DNA of 64,000 nucleotides. Origin: Acidobacteriota bacterium (GTDB lineage Bacteria; Acidobacteriota; Terriglobia; Acidiferrales; UBA7541). The first letter of the stretch is position 1, and each line of letters begins with the position of its first letter. This document shows, in pieces, positions 18,770 to 29,067 of this stretch. Under the pieces are notes generated by a model. The model was given only the letters and a program-made list of their open reading frames with translations, made no database searches and was not told the origin of the DNA. The DNA lies in contig QHYS01000015.1 of assembly GCA_003223325.1 (NCBI GenBank), forward strand, positions 25,091 to 89,090. Reading direction: 5' to 3'. A program made the translations under genes and the position numbers.

Positions 18770-19582
18770 TCAGAAGAACCGATGAAAGTTCGACAGATAG
18801 AGATTGACGACGCTATAGCTGAACAGCACCAGAACAAAGTTGAATACGCAAAGCGCGGAGGCTCGGGCGCCTCGCCAGGACCCGGTTCGGCCCAGCCATA
18901 GATAGCCGGCATACACCGCCAGAATCATGATCGTTATGATCTCTTTGGGGTCTCCGTTCCAATAGCGGCCCCAGATTCGATTGACCCACAGCACTCCAAA
19001 GCTGATCCCCACCAGCAGCGATACCAGCCCGACAATTACGCTGCTGCGGCTCATTCGTTCCAGTGACTCCAGCGCGGGAAAACGCCAGACGATGCTTCCT
19101 AGGTGCCGGCTTCGCAACAGACTGTTTTGCACCAAATAAATTGCGCTGAGCACGAAGGATAAAGCGAAGGCCGCATATCCCAGCACATTCAGCGTGATAT
19201 GCAAGGCTAGAAGAGGCCCTTGCGCGGGCGGGGGCGCCGGCACCGCCACTTGGGTGCCTTGCGCCAGACAAAATACGGCGAGGACGAACGGCAGGATAAA
19301 AACGCCTACCGAGCGATCTCTATGGAACAGTTCCAAACCCAGATAAGTCGCGGCCAGTAGCCATGCAAATAGAGAGAGCGAGCCGTAAAGGTCGTCGTAA
19401 GGGACCGTGTGGGCCCAACGGGAGCGTTCCAGTAGCGCCAGATAGTGGCACACCAAGCCGGAGATCAGCAGTAGCGTGCCCAGCCGGCCGAACAGGCGGC
19501 GCGCCGTCGCGAGAAACGCGACATAGCCGCCAAGACTCGCGGCGTACGAAATGATGGTGAGCAGAACCAGATGATTCCTCAT
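18770..19582 (-). CDS. CcsA/HemX-like cytochrome c assembly membrane protein
   Basis: Multi-TM; ALHITLNVLGYAAFALSF, FGVLWVNRIWGRYWNGDPKEI (WGxxWxxDPKE). Confidence 0.88.
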   Translation of the reverse strand: MRNHLVLLTIISYAASLGGYVAFLATARRLFGRLGTLLLISGLVCHYLALLERSRWAHTVPYDDLYGSLSLFAWLLAATYLGLELFHRDRSVGVFILPFVLAVFCLAQGTQVAVPAPPPAQGPLLALHITLNVLGYAAFALSFVLSAIYLVQNSLLRSRHLGSIVWRFPALESLERMSRSSVIVGLVSLLVGISFGVLWVNRIWGRYWNGDPKEIITIMILAVYAGYLWLGRTGSWRGARASALCVFNFVLVLFSYSVVNLYLSNFHRFF

Positions 19583-19867
19583 CGGGGGAAGGCTAACCAG
19601 CTCATTATACAGCCGATTCCTGCAGTACGAAAAAGCTCGATTAGGCCAGATGCCTGACCAGTATGAGCTTAGTTAATGGGATGGTTCGCCGCCATACATT
19701 CCGATCACCCCCTTAGGACTATCACCAAATCATAGAGAACGCCGGGTTGTCGGAATCCCACCTGTCGGCTGCTTGGTCTCATGCGGCTGGTGCCCGAATT
19801 TGTTATCATGCCAGGGAAAACGCAAATCCAAGCTTAAGCTACAATGAGGGCCAATAAGTTTAGCCGT

Positions 19868-20995
19868 ATGGACGCGAAACCCGCAGAGCTTGTCGCCGCG
19901 AACCTCAGCCGCACCGCGCTCTTGCTGCGCGCCTGCCGCCGGGAGCCAGTCCCCCGCGTACCGGTCTGGATGATGCGCCAAGCCGGGCGCTATCTGCCCG
20001 AGTACCGGGCGCTGCGCGAGAGGTATAGCTTCCTGGAAGTGGCCAAAACGCCGGAACTTGCCGCCGAGGTTTCCCTGCAGCCCTACCGCCGGCTAGGCGT
20101 CGACGCCGTGATCGTCTTTTCGGACATTCTGATTCCCGCCGAAGCAATGGGCGCGGCAATCGAATTGGGGGACGCGGGGCCTGTAATCGCCTCGCCGGTT
20201 CGTAGTGCCACGCAAGTGGAAGCCCTCGCCGCCTTCGATCCCGAGCGCGAGACGCGTTTCGTCAGCGATGCCATCCGCTTGCTCTGCCGATCTCTAGGCA
20301 CAGACGTCCCCGTCCTGGGATTCGCCGCCGCCCCCTGGACGCTCGCCTGTTATCTCGTGCAAGGCGGTTCTCGAGAAGGCTTCCCGGCCGCAAAGGCGAT
20401 GCTATGGGGTGAGCCTCGAACCCTCCGCAAGCTACTGGAAAAAATTGCTCGCGCGACCGCCAGCTACCTCAAGGCGCAAATCGCTGCAGGTGCGGCTGCC
20501 GTGCAACTCTTTGACACTTGGGCCGGCGAACTGGATGCCCCCGCATACCGCGATTTTGAGCTTCCGGCCACGCAACTCTTGATCGAAGCGCTGGCGCCGT
20601 GCGATACGCCCGTGATTCTTTTTTCGAAAGCATCGAATCATTTGCTCACTTCCCTTCTGCGGACCGGAGCGAACGTGCTCGGTGTGGACTGGCGAATGGA
20701 CTTGGCGCACCTTCGCGAGAAATTTGGCGAGCGAATAGCGCTCCAGGGCAATGTCGATCCGACTGTACTTCTGGCCTCGCCCGAAGCGATTTCGGGCTCG
20801 GTCAACGAGGCTGTCCGGCAGACCCGCGGCCGGGGTCACATCCTAAATTTGGGCCACGGAATTCTGCCCGAGACCCCCGTGGAGAATGCTCTGGCTTTTA
20901 TCCGGGCCGGGCAATCGGCGCCCGTCGAAAATGCCTCTCCCGAATCTCGTGCCCGGGCGATTACAGATGTTTCCAACCCGGCGTCGTTGGTATGA
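19868..20995 (+). CDS. hemE: Uroporphyrinogen decarboxylase
   Basis: VPVWMMRQAGRYLPEYRALR, DAVIVFSDILIPAEAMG, GFAAAPWTLACYLVQGG, LNLGHGILPETPVENALAFI. Confidence 0.96.
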   Translation: MDAKPAELVAANLSRTALLLRACRREPVPRVPVWMMRQAGRYLPEYRALRERYSFLEVAKTPELAAEVSLQPYRRLGVDAVIVFSDILIPAEAMGAAIELGDAGPVIASPVRSATQVEALAAFDPERETRFVSDAIRLLCRSLGTDVPVLGFAAAPWTLACYLVQGGSREGFPAAKAMLWGEPRTLRKLLEKIARATASYLKAQIAAGAAAVQLFDTWAGELDAPAYRDFELPATQLLIEALAPCDTPVILFSKASNHLLTSLLRTGANVLGVDWRMDLAHLREKFGERIALQGNVDPTVLLASPEAISGSVNEAVRQTRGRGHILNLGHGILPETPVENALAFIRAGQSAPVENASPESRARAITDVSNPASLV

Positions 20996-22413
20996 GCGAT
21001 TTGCAAAATTCCGAGCTCAACCTTGAACTCGAACGCGAGCAATTTCGCATTTCGTCGGAATTTCTCGCACTCTATAATCGGCCCGGGCCGCGCTATACCA
21101 GCTATCCGACTGCGCCGGTCTGGCGCGACGATTTCCGCCTCGACGAACTCGGCCGCGCTTACGAACAAGCCGAAGCGGCAGGCACGCCAGTTTCGATTTA
21201 CATGCATTTGCCGTTTTGTGAGAGCCTTTGCTTGTTTTGCGCCTGCAACGTGGTCATCACCAAAGACCATAGCGTCTCTCCCCCTTATCTCGCCACTCTA
21301 AAACGGGAGATTGAGCACGTCAGCGAGCAAGTTTCCCATTCTCGCCCGGTTGTACAATTCCATTGGGGCGGCGGAACGCCCACTTACTTGACGCCCGCGC
21401 AGATGGAAGATTTGTTCGGTTTCACTGCGGAGAGATTCTCGTTTGCTCCCGATGCGGAAATCGGGATCGAAGTCGATCCGCGAGTCACCAGTGCGGATCA
21501 TCTCGAGACGCTCAGCCGCCTCGGCTTTAATCGCCTGAGCATGGGCATCCAGGACTTTGATCCCGAAGTGCAACGAGCCGTAAGGCGCGTGCAGCCCCTC
21601 GAGATGACCTCGGAGTTGATGGCCCGCGCGCGCGCGCTTGGTTTCGAGAGCATCAATGTCGACCTGATTTACGGCTTGCCTTACCAGACCGCCGATCGCT
21701 TCGCGCGCACCGTGGATGAAGTGCTGGCCCTTGGGGCGGATCGCATCGCTGTATTCAGCTATGCCCACGTTCCTTGGATTCGCAAACAGCAAGGTTCGCT
21801 GGCCGCCTCCCTACCAGAAGGAATGGAAAAATTCCGCATCTTCTGCGCGGCTATGGACAAGTTCTTGCGCGCGGGCTATCAGTATATCGGCATGGACCAC
21901 TTCGCCAAGCCCAGCGACGAACTTGCCATCGCTCAGCGCCAGCGCAGCCTGCATCGCAATTTTCAAGGCTACACGACGAAAGCCGGTGCAGACCTTTACG
22001 GAATGGGCGTCAGCGCCATCAGTGCCATCGGATCGACTTACGCCCAAAATTATCGCGAGCTGCCTCGCTATACGGAAGCCGTCGTACAGCGCGGTATCGC
22101 CACCATGCGCGGCTATCGCCTCAGCGAAGACGACCGGCTGCGTCGCGCCCTGATCACGCGCCTGCTATGCCACGCCGTCATATGCAAGGGTGAAATCGGC
22201 CGCGAATTTGGTATCGACTTCGATGATTATTTCGCGCCGGAACTCGCACGGCTGTACCCATTTGTACAAGACCGCCTCATCGAATTGGGCGACGACGAAA
22301 TCCGCCTGACGCTTTTGGGCCGCATCTTCATTCGCAATCTGGCTATGATTTTTGACCCCTACCTCGAGAAGCAGCGCCTCGCCGAGCAACCTCTCTTCTC
22401 GAAGACGCTTTAG
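20992..22413 (+). CDS. hemN: Oxygen-independent coproporphyrinogen III oxidase
   Basis: PRYTSYPTAPVW, YMHLPFCESLCLFCACNVV, HWGGGTPTYL, RLSMGIQDFDPEVQRAVRR; ATGA overlap with hemE. Confidence 0.95.
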   Translation: MSDLQNSELNLELEREQFRISSEFLALYNRPGPRYTSYPTAPVWRDDFRLDELGRAYEQAEAAGTPVSIYMHLPFCESLCLFCACNVVITKDHSVSPPYLATLKREIEHVSEQVSHSRPVVQFHWGGGTPTYLTPAQMEDLFGFTAERFSFAPDAEIGIEVDPRVTSADHLETLSRLGFNRLSMGIQDFDPEVQRAVRRVQPLEMTSELMARARALGFESINVDLIYGLPYQTADRFARTVDEVLALGADRIAVFSYAHVPWIRKQQGSLAASLPEGMEKFRIFCAAMDKFLRAGYQYIGMDHFAKPSDELAIAQRQRSLHRNFQGYTTKAGADLYGMGVSAISAIGSTYAQNYRELPRYTEAVVQRGIATMRGYRLSEDDRLRRALITRLLCHAVICKGEIGREFGIDFDDYFAPELARLYPFVQDRLIELGDDEIRLTLLGRIFIRNLAMIFDPYLEKQRLAEQPLFSKTL

Positions 22414-22430
22414 CGTCCTTCGCTTCTCTT

Positions 22431-23816
22431 GTGGCCACCGCTTCTACGATCCTGGTCATCGGAGGCGGCATTTCCGGGCTGGCCTGCGCCTGGCGCTTGC
22501 GGCAACTGGGTCTGCCTGTGCTCCTGCTAGAGCGAAGCCGCTGCCTTGGAGGCATCATCGATACCGTGGAGCAAGATGGATTCCGATTCGACATTGGCCC
22601 GCAGAGCTTTACAAATACGCAAGCGTTGTCCGAGTTGATCGGTGAGATCGGTTTGAACAGCGAACTCCTGCTGGCCGACCCTCGCGCCCCGCGATACATC
22701 TTGAAACGCGGCCGTCTCCTCCCAGCGCCTTTGAGCCCGCCCCGACTCTTACTCACCCCACTGCTCAGCGGCCGAACTAAGCTGCGCATCCTCTGCGAGC
22801 CATTTCGACGCAGCCGGCCTCCTGATGCAGACGAGTCCGTCGCCACATTCGTCAGGCGAAAATTCGGCGCGGACCTGCTGGCGAATCTCGTGGTTCCTTT
22901 TGTTTCCGGAATCTGGGCGGGCGATCCTGAAAAGCTGAGCGTGGCCAGCGCCTTTCCCAGCGTGCGCCGGCTCGAGGAACGCTATGGCAGCGTCATCCGG
23001 GGAGCCATGACGCAGCGACGCGAAAAAGGCGGCAACAGGCCCTCACTGTGCAATTTTCGCGCCGGTCTGAAAACTCTGGCCGCCGCATTGGCAACGAAGC
23101 TGGGCGATTCAGCCCTTACGGAAGCCGAAATCACGGCGATTTACCGTGTGCCTGCGGTGAGCCCTCGATTCGGAGTGACCTACAGACTCCACGGCACGAC
23201 CCAATCACTGAGCGTCGCTGCCGTCGTCGTGGCCACTCCTACCGACGAAACCGCGCGGCTGCTGAACGCCATTGACCCGGGATTCGGAGCCTTATTGGCG
23301 CGAATCGAATATGCCGGTTTGGCGCAAGTCTCGGCGGGCTATGGTCTGGAGCAAATCAACCTCCGCAACGCCGAAAAGGGACTCGAGGGTTTCGGCTTTC
23401 TTGTTCCCCGCAGCGAGGGCTTGCGGCTGCTGGGAACGGTCTGGAATTCGTCGCTATTCCCCGGCCGCGCTCCCCAGAGAATGGCCAGTTTCACGAGCTT
23501 TTTGGGGGGTATGACTGATCCCGAGATAGCTTCCTACAGCCCGGAGCAGATCAGTGCTATAGCGTCCTCTGAGCTCTCCTCCGTGCTGGGCATAACAGGC
23601 GCCCCTGTCACGCAGCACCTCTGGCGCTGGCAACGGGCCTTGCCGCAATACAACATCGGCCATCAAGCCATAGTATCCGCTCTCCGAGATCTCTCTGCGC
23701 GTACGCCTGGCATCTTCCTCGCCGGCAATTATCTCGCAGGTCCTTCGATAGGCTCATGCGTCGAGCATGCCAACGAAATTGCCCGCAATGTCGCGCGTTC
23801 CTGTTCCGCCGCCTGA
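22431..23816 (+). CDS. hemG: Protoporphyrinogen oxidase (HemY/HemG type)
   Basis: ILVIGGGISGLACAWRL dinucleotide fold, RFDIGPQSF, GIFLAGNYLAGPSIGSCVEHANEIA. Confidence 0.92.
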   Translation: MATASTILVIGGGISGLACAWRLRQLGLPVLLLERSRCLGGIIDTVEQDGFRFDIGPQSFTNTQALSELIGEIGLNSELLLADPRAPRYILKRGRLLPAPLSPPRLLLTPLLSGRTKLRILCEPFRRSRPPDADESVATFVRRKFGADLLANLVVPFVSGIWAGDPEKLSVASAFPSVRRLEERYGSVIRGAMTQRREKGGNRPSLCNFRAGLKTLAAALATKLGDSALTEAEITAIYRVPAVSPRFGVTYRLHGTTQSLSVAAVVVATPTDETARLLNAIDPGFGALLARIEYAGLAQVSAGYGLEQINLRNAEKGLEGFGFLVPRSEGLRLLGTVWNSSLFPGRAPQRMASFTSFLGGMTDPEIASYSPEQISAIASSELSSVLGITGAPVTQHLWRWQRALPQYNIGHQAIVSALRDLSARTPGIFLAGNYLAGPSIGSCVEHANEIARNVARSCSAA

Positions 23817-23969
23817 ACCCATCAGTGTCATTCCGAAGACTCCGGCCAAGCGCATGGTTTGCGTCTTGCGTGTCGTAGTTAGACGGACGACGAGGAATCT
23901 GCTGTTCCCCTTCGTTCTCGCGAAAGCACATCGCTCACCTCGTGGGATGACCGGCTGATGCTCGCCCGC

Positions 23970-24479
23970 TTAAACACTATTCGCACGGTGGGCCAGACGA
24001 TACTTTCGCCGTCCCAGAGCTTCGCGAAAGCGCCGGCGATCTTCCGCCGTCTCGCAGATCAACGCAGGCACCGGCTTTGGCAGGTGGTTCTCGTCCAGGG
24101 CCACGAACGTCACGTAGGCGCTGGTGGTGTGCTTCTTCTCCCCGGTCAAAATGTCTTCGGAAAACACTTTCACGCCGATCTCCATCGATGTATGAAATGC
24201 GCGATTCAGGCTCGCCTTCAACGTGATTATCTCGCCGATACGAATCGGATTACGAAAATCGATGTGATCGACCGAGGCCGTTACGGCCATCGAGCGACAG
24301 TGCCGATGCGCCGTTATTGCCGCCGCTATATCCACCAGGTGCATGACGCGGCCGCCCAGGATATTGCCGAAGACGTTGGCATCTTGCGGGAGCACGACCT
24401 CCGTCATTTCCGTCCGCGAGGCACTCACGGGCTTCCCCATCAACTCCCGCGAAATCTTCGTGCCTTTTCTCTTCGGCAC
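23970..24479 (-). CDS. Hotdog-fold acyl-CoA thioesterase
   Basis: DANVFGNILGGRVMHLVDIAAAITAHRHC, SVDHIDFRNPIRIGE, YVTFVALDE. Confidence 0.88.
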   Translation of the reverse strand: MPKRKGTKISRELMGKPVSASRTEMTEVVLPQDANVFGNILGGRVMHLVDIAAAITAHRHCRSMAVTASVDHIDFRNPIRIGEIITLKASLNRAFHTSMEIGVKVFSEDILTGEKKHTTSAYVTFVALDENHLPKPVPALICETAEDRRRFREALGRRKYRLAHRANSV

Positions 24480-24561
24480 CGCACTCCTCCATGCCTTCCC
24501 GATCTATTTCGTCCCGCGCAATTGGTTAACCAGGTCCTGATTTGTCGCTTTGAGCCCGATT

Positions 24562-24590
24562 TTGTGACTCCCACAACGACCGGTTATAAT
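24562..24590 (+). promoter_or_regulatory. Candidate promoter for the TPR gene
   Basis: TTGTGA, 17-nt spacer, TATAAT (24585-24590). Confidence 0.6.
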
Positions 24591-24622
24591 ACGCGTTTGC
24601 GAGCGTTAGCCCAACTCACGCC

Positions 24623-24955
24623 ATGACGCAACCCATAAAGCAATCTCGCCGTGTACTGCTCGAGGAATTTCTGGCCGCCCACCCTCAAGACGCCTTCGCG
24701 CGCTACGGATTGGCCATGGAATGCGCGAACCAGGGCGATGCTGCTGCGGCCATCGAGAACTTTGAGAAGCTGCTTGCTGAAAACCCCAATTACGTTGCCG
24801 GTTATTTCCAATACGGCCAGCTCTTGGCTCGCCTCTCACGAACGGCAGACGCCAAGCGCACCCTCAGCGAGGGTATCCAAGCGGCTCGCAGAAGCGGCGA
24901 CCAGCACGCCGGCTCAGAGATGGAAGCGGCCCTGGCGCAGTTGCCGGGTTCGTAA
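24623..24955 (+). CDS. Small TPR-repeat protein
   Basis: DAFARYGLAMECANQGDAAAAIENFEKLLAENPNYVAGYFQYGQLLARLSR TPR pattern. Confidence 0.75.
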   Translation: MTQPIKQSRRVLLEEFLAAHPQDAFARYGLAMECANQGDAAAAIENFEKLLAENPNYVAGYFQYGQLLARLSRTADAKRTLSEGIQAARRSGDQHAGSEMEAALAQLPGS

Positions 24956-25012
24956 GGCCCTCTAATTCTGCGTTCACGCCGCACCGCACCGGCCCAGAGT
25001 GTTACAATTTCT

Positions 25013-25645
25013 GTGTCTGTAATGACCACGCGGCACATTCCGCTTTTCCCTCTCAACGTTGTCCTCTTGCCTGGGATGACTTTGCCGCTACACATTTTTG
25101 AACCGCGATACAAGGCGATGATGAAGACCGTAATCGAGGACGAGGTCCCATTTGGCGTGGTTCTCTCCCGCGAAAACGGAATCGCCACGGTCGGCTGCAC
25201 AGCCCTGGTCCGCCGCGTCGCTCGCACTTACCCCGACGGGCGAATGGACGTCATCACGGTCGGCCAATCGGCCTACCGCATCCGCGCGGTTCATAAGGAT
25301 AAAGAATATCTGGAAGCTACTGTGGATTTGATGACGGATGATTTCCAGCCCGGGGCCGCGGCCCCAACGGCGGAACTCCTCACCTTGTTCACCGATTGTC
25401 ATCTCTTGCTCCATGGCAGTCCTCCCGCGGATATGGATATCGATCAGAGTGATGGGCTGCTCGCTTATCGGATTGCCAGCGAGCTCCCGCTCGAACTCGA
25501 AACGCTGCAGGAGCTGCTGGAAATTCGCGCCGAAGCGGAACGCCGCATAAGGTTAATCAGCCGCCTGAACCAGTTGTTGCCACAACTTGTCCAGATCGAG
25601 CAGATGAGATCCAAGTCCATGGCGAATACCCACGGGCCAAATTGA
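25013..25645 (+). CDS. LON peptidase substrate-binding domain protein
   Basis: IPLFPLNVVLLPGMTLPLHIFEPRYKAMM; no protease domain. Confidence 0.9.
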   Translation: MSVMTTRHIPLFPLNVVLLPGMTLPLHIFEPRYKAMMKTVIEDEVPFGVVLSRENGIATVGCTALVRRVARTYPDGRMDVITVGQSAYRIRAVHKDKEYLEATVDLMTDDFQPGAAAPTAELLTLFTDCHLLLHGSPPADMDIDQSDGLLAYRIASELPLELETLQELLEIRAEAERRIRLISRLNQLLPQLVQIEQMRSKSMANTHGPN

Positions 25646-25749
25646 AGCATGGCGAAGCGCCGCCAAGCTGAAAACGACCAGAAAAGCATCACCCAGCACG
25701 ATAAACCGGTGCACAGCGCGCCGGAGTATCCAGGTAAGAAGGGGACCCT

Positions 25750-27240
25750 ATGGCGACCGAATCCGCAGCAACGAAAGTGTCCACGATCGGCGAATGGCGG
25801 CGCATCGCAGGTCCCGGTGGCGCGGCAGATCGTGGCGTCAAGGATGAAATGCGATGCAGCCTGCTGCGGAAACTCGAAGCGCACGAGACGCTTTTCCCCG
25901 GTATTCGCGGCTATGAAGAGACGGTACTGCCCCAGATTGCCAATGCCATCCTGTCCCGGCACAACTTCATCCTTCTCGGCCTGCGCGGACAGGCCAAGAG
26001 CCGTATCCTTCGTGGATTAGTCGATTTCCTGGAACCTGAAATTCCCTATATAGCGGGTTGCGAAATTCATGACCACCCCTTACGGCCCATCTGCCGAGCT
26101 TGCCGCGAAATGGTCGCCGAACAAGGCGAACGCACTCCGATCGCCTGGCTCAAACGGCAAGATCGCTTTGTGGAAAAACTCGCAACGCCCGACGTGACCA
26201 TCGCCGATATTATCGGCGACGTAGATCCCATCAAGGCGGCACGGGGAGGCCGAGATCTCTCGGACGAGTTGACCGTGCACTATGGTTTGCTGCCTCGCGC
26301 CAACCGCGGAATTTTCGCCATAAACGAATTGCCGGATCTGGCCGGGAAAATCCAAGTCGGGCTTTTCAATATCATGCAGGAAGGCGACGTCCAAATTAAG
26401 GGCTATCCTATCCGTCTGCCATTGGATGTCCTGCTCGTCTTCACCGCCAATCCTGAAGACTACACGGCACGCGGAAAGATCATCACTCCGCTCAAAGACC
26501 GCGTCGGAAGCGAAATCCGCACCCATTACCCCAGCACCATCGAAGAAGGCATGGCCATCACGGCCCAGGAAGCCTGGACACAGCGCAACTCAGGCCACAA
26601 GCTTGTTACGCCTGACTACATCCGCGAGGTCGTGGAGCAAATCGCCTTCCTGGCTCGCGAAGACAAACGCGTCGACCGTCGCTCTGGCGTCAGCCAGCGC
26701 CTGCCCATTGCCTGCATGGAGGCTGTCATCAGCAACGCGGAGCAGCGTGCCTCAAGAAACAAGGAGGCTCACGTTTCCGCGCGCGTCGCCGATATTTACG
26801 CCTCCATTCCGGCCATTACTGGAAAAATGGAATTGGAGTACGAAGGCGAGTTGAAGGGAGCGGAGACGATTGCGCGAGAACTGGTTCGCTCCGCAATCGG
26901 CCGGGTCTACACGAAGTATATTGCCGATGCCAATATGCAGCCGGTCGTGCAATGGTTTGAGAATGGCGGCGAACTCAAGATCCCCGAGAATGCTCCTGCC
27001 TCCGAGCAGGTCGCCGCACTGCGCCGCGTTCACGGCCTGTTCGATCACCTCGAACGCCTCGGCACGAACGGCAAGTCCGACGCGCCGCTCGCGGCTGCGG
27101 CCGGTGAATTCATCCTCGAGGGACTCTGGTCGCACAAGCGCATCAGCCGAAACGAGGAGCGTGGCTTCTACGCCGAGCGGCCCAAACCGGCCGAGCCGCG
27201 TGAGCAGTTCAACCGGCCGCCCCGGCGCCAGTACAATTAA
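25750..27240 (+). CDS. MoxR/ChlI-type AAA+ ATPase
   Basis: NFILLGLRGQAKSRILRGL Walker A-like, IFAINELPDLAGKIQVGLFNIMQEGDVQIKGYPIRLPLDVLLVFTANPEDYTARG. Confidence 0.85.
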   Translation: MATESAATKVSTIGEWRRIAGPGGAADRGVKDEMRCSLLRKLEAHETLFPGIRGYEETVLPQIANAILSRHNFILLGLRGQAKSRILRGLVDFLEPEIPYIAGCEIHDHPLRPICRACREMVAEQGERTPIAWLKRQDRFVEKLATPDVTIADIIGDVDPIKAARGGRDLSDELTVHYGLLPRANRGIFAINELPDLAGKIQVGLFNIMQEGDVQIKGYPIRLPLDVLLVFTANPEDYTARGKIITPLKDRVGSEIRTHYPSTIEEGMAITAQEAWTQRNSGHKLVTPDYIREVVEQIAFLAREDKRVDRRSGVSQRLPIACMEAVISNAEQRASRNKEAHVSARVADIYASIPAITGKMELEYEGELKGAETIARELVRSAIGRVYTKYIADANMQPVVQWFENGGELKIPENAPASEQVAALRRVHGLFDHLERLGTNGKSDAPLAAAAGEFILEGLWSHKRISRNEERGFYAERPKPAEPREQFNRPPRRQYN

Positions 27241-27249
27241 GGAACTTCG

Positions 27250-28512
27250 GTGAAATACATCCGCTATTCACGGTACACAGGCGAGCCGGCTGACGCTGTT
27301 GACCTCGAAGAACTAATCAAGCGGCTAGGCGACTATTTCCTACAGAGCGGTTTCGAGTCCCAGTATTACGGCCTCTCCGAGTTTGATCCGGAAAAAACAA
27401 TGGAAGCTCTGCGCGAGGCCATTCTTCGCGCGCTTGCCGAAGGCGACCTGCTGCCTGACGATTTGCTCGAGCAATTGACTAAGGAGGGTTCAGCGCAATC
27501 GCAACAGGAATTGCGCGAACTGATCGATCGTCTCATCCAGAGAATGATGGAAGAGGGCTATATCAATGGACCGCCGCCGCAAGTCACTCCGCCCCCGGAC
27601 AAGACGCAGCGCGGGCACTTGGGCGGCGGCCGCGACGCCCAAAATCAGGCCCGCTTCGAAATCACGGACAAGACCATCGATTTTCTCGGATTCCGCACGC
27701 TGAAAGACTTGTTGGGTTCGCTCGGCAAGAGCAGCTTCGGGCGCCATGATACGCGCGAAATGGCCACCGGCGTCGAATCTGGAGGCGTTTCGCGGAAATA
27801 CGAATTCGGCGACACCTTGAACCTCGATATCAGCGCCACTTTGTTCAACGCCGTGCGCCGCGAAGGCGCTAAAGTGCCTGTCGTTCTTGATTATCCGGAC
27901 CTGATGGTCCATCAGTGCGAATACCAGAGTTCCTGCGCCACTGTCATGATGCTGGACTGCAGCCACAGCATGATCCTCTACGGCGAGGACCGCTTCACGC
28001 CAGCCAAACGCGTCGCCCTGGCGCTCTCGCATCTGATCCGCACACAGTACCCCGGCGACTCGCTCCACCTGGTCCTCTTTCACGACAGCGCCGAAGAAGT
28101 CCCGCTGGGAGAGCTGGCGCGCGTTCAGGTGGGTCCCTATTACACAAATACACGCGAAGGCCTGCGCCTGGCCCAGCGCATCCTCTCACAACAAAAGAAA
28201 GATATGCGCCAGATCGTCATGATCACCGACGGCAAGCCCTCGGCCTTGACGCTCGAGGACGGCCGCATCTATAAAAACGCCTTCGGCCTCGACCCGCTGG
28301 TGGTGACTCGGACTCTCGAAGAGGTCGCCAAATGCCGAAAGTCCGGCATCATCATCAATACTTTCATGCTGGCAAGCGACTATAGCTTGGTGCACTTCGT
28401 GCAGAAGGTAGCTGAGATGTGCCGCGGCAAAGCTTACTTCACCACGCCGTATACGCTGGGCCAGTACCTACTCATGGACTACATGTCCAAAAAAACTCGC
28501 CACATTCACTGA
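27250..28512 (+). CDS. VWA domain protein, partner of the upstream AAA+ ATPase
   Basis: MIDAS-like [41 protein letters not shown]. Confidence 0.87.
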   Translation: MKYIRYSRYTGEPADAVDLEELIKRLGDYFLQSGFESQYYGLSEFDPEKTMEALREAILRALAEGDLLPDDLLEQLTKEGSAQSQQELRELIDRLIQRMMEEGYINGPPPQVTPPPDKTQRGHLGGGRDAQNQARFEITDKTIDFLGFRTLKDLLGSLGKSSFGRHDTREMATGVESGGVSRKYEFGDTLNLDISATLFNAVRREGAKVPVVLDYPDLMVHQCEYQSSCATVMMLDCSHSMILYGEDRFTPAKRVALALSHLIRTQYPGDSLHLVLFHDSAEEVPLGELARVQVGPYYTNTREGLRLAQRILSQQKKDMRQIVMITDGKPSALTLEDGRIYKNAFGLDPLVVTRTLEEVAKCRKSGIIINTFMLASDYSLVHFVQKVAEMCRGKAYFTTPYTLGQYLLMDYMSKKTRHIH

Positions 28513-28533
28513 TCGCCTGTAATTGCTAAAACC

Positions 28534-29028
28534 ATGGCTACGGTCCGTAATGGAGACAAAGCACCCAACTTTGAGCTAAAGGACCTTGAAGGCAAGCGCG
28601 TCTCGCTTCAGGAAGCCTTGAAACGCGGGCCCGTGGTGGCCACGTTTTTCAAAGTAAGTTGCCCGGTTTGCCAGTTCACCTTTCCTTTTCTCGAGCGCCT
28701 CTTCAAAGCCTACGCGTCGGATCAAACCACGTTCTGGGCCATCTCTCAGGACGATGCGCGCGACACGCAGGAGTTCTACGCCGAATACGGTGTCACCTTC
28801 CCCGCTCTCCTCGATGAAGACGGCTATCCCGCCTCAAACCATTACGGCATCAGCAACGTGCCCACTTATTATCTGATTGCTCGCGACGGCACGGTGCAGG
28901 TCAGTAGCGTCGGTTTCGGGAAGAACGCCCTGGAGAAAATCTCAGAATCACTGGCGCGGTTTCTTGGCCGGCCTGTCACCCCTGTGTTCGAACCCGGCGA
29001 GGTCGTCCCTGACTCGAAACCTGGCTGA
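28534..29028 (+). CDS. Thioredoxin-like redoxin (AhpC/TSA-TlpA type)
   Basis: GDKAPNFELKDLEGKRVSL, FFKVSCPVCQFTFPFLERL, NVPTYYLIARDG. Confidence 0.88.
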   Translation: MATVRNGDKAPNFELKDLEGKRVSLQEALKRGPVVATFFKVSCPVCQFTFPFLERLFKAYASDQTTFWAISQDDARDTQEFYAEYGVTFPALLDEDGYPASNHYGISNVPTYYLIARDGTVQVSSVGFGKNALEKISESLARFLGRPVTPVFEPGEVVPDSKPG

Positions 29029-29067
29029 CACTCGAAAAACTAGGCCCGGCGGGCCTGGCCCCACCCC

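Noticed and set aside
25649-26020. 123-aa plus-strand ORF
   Set aside because: Overlaps the start of the MoxR-like gene out of frame; no family signal.
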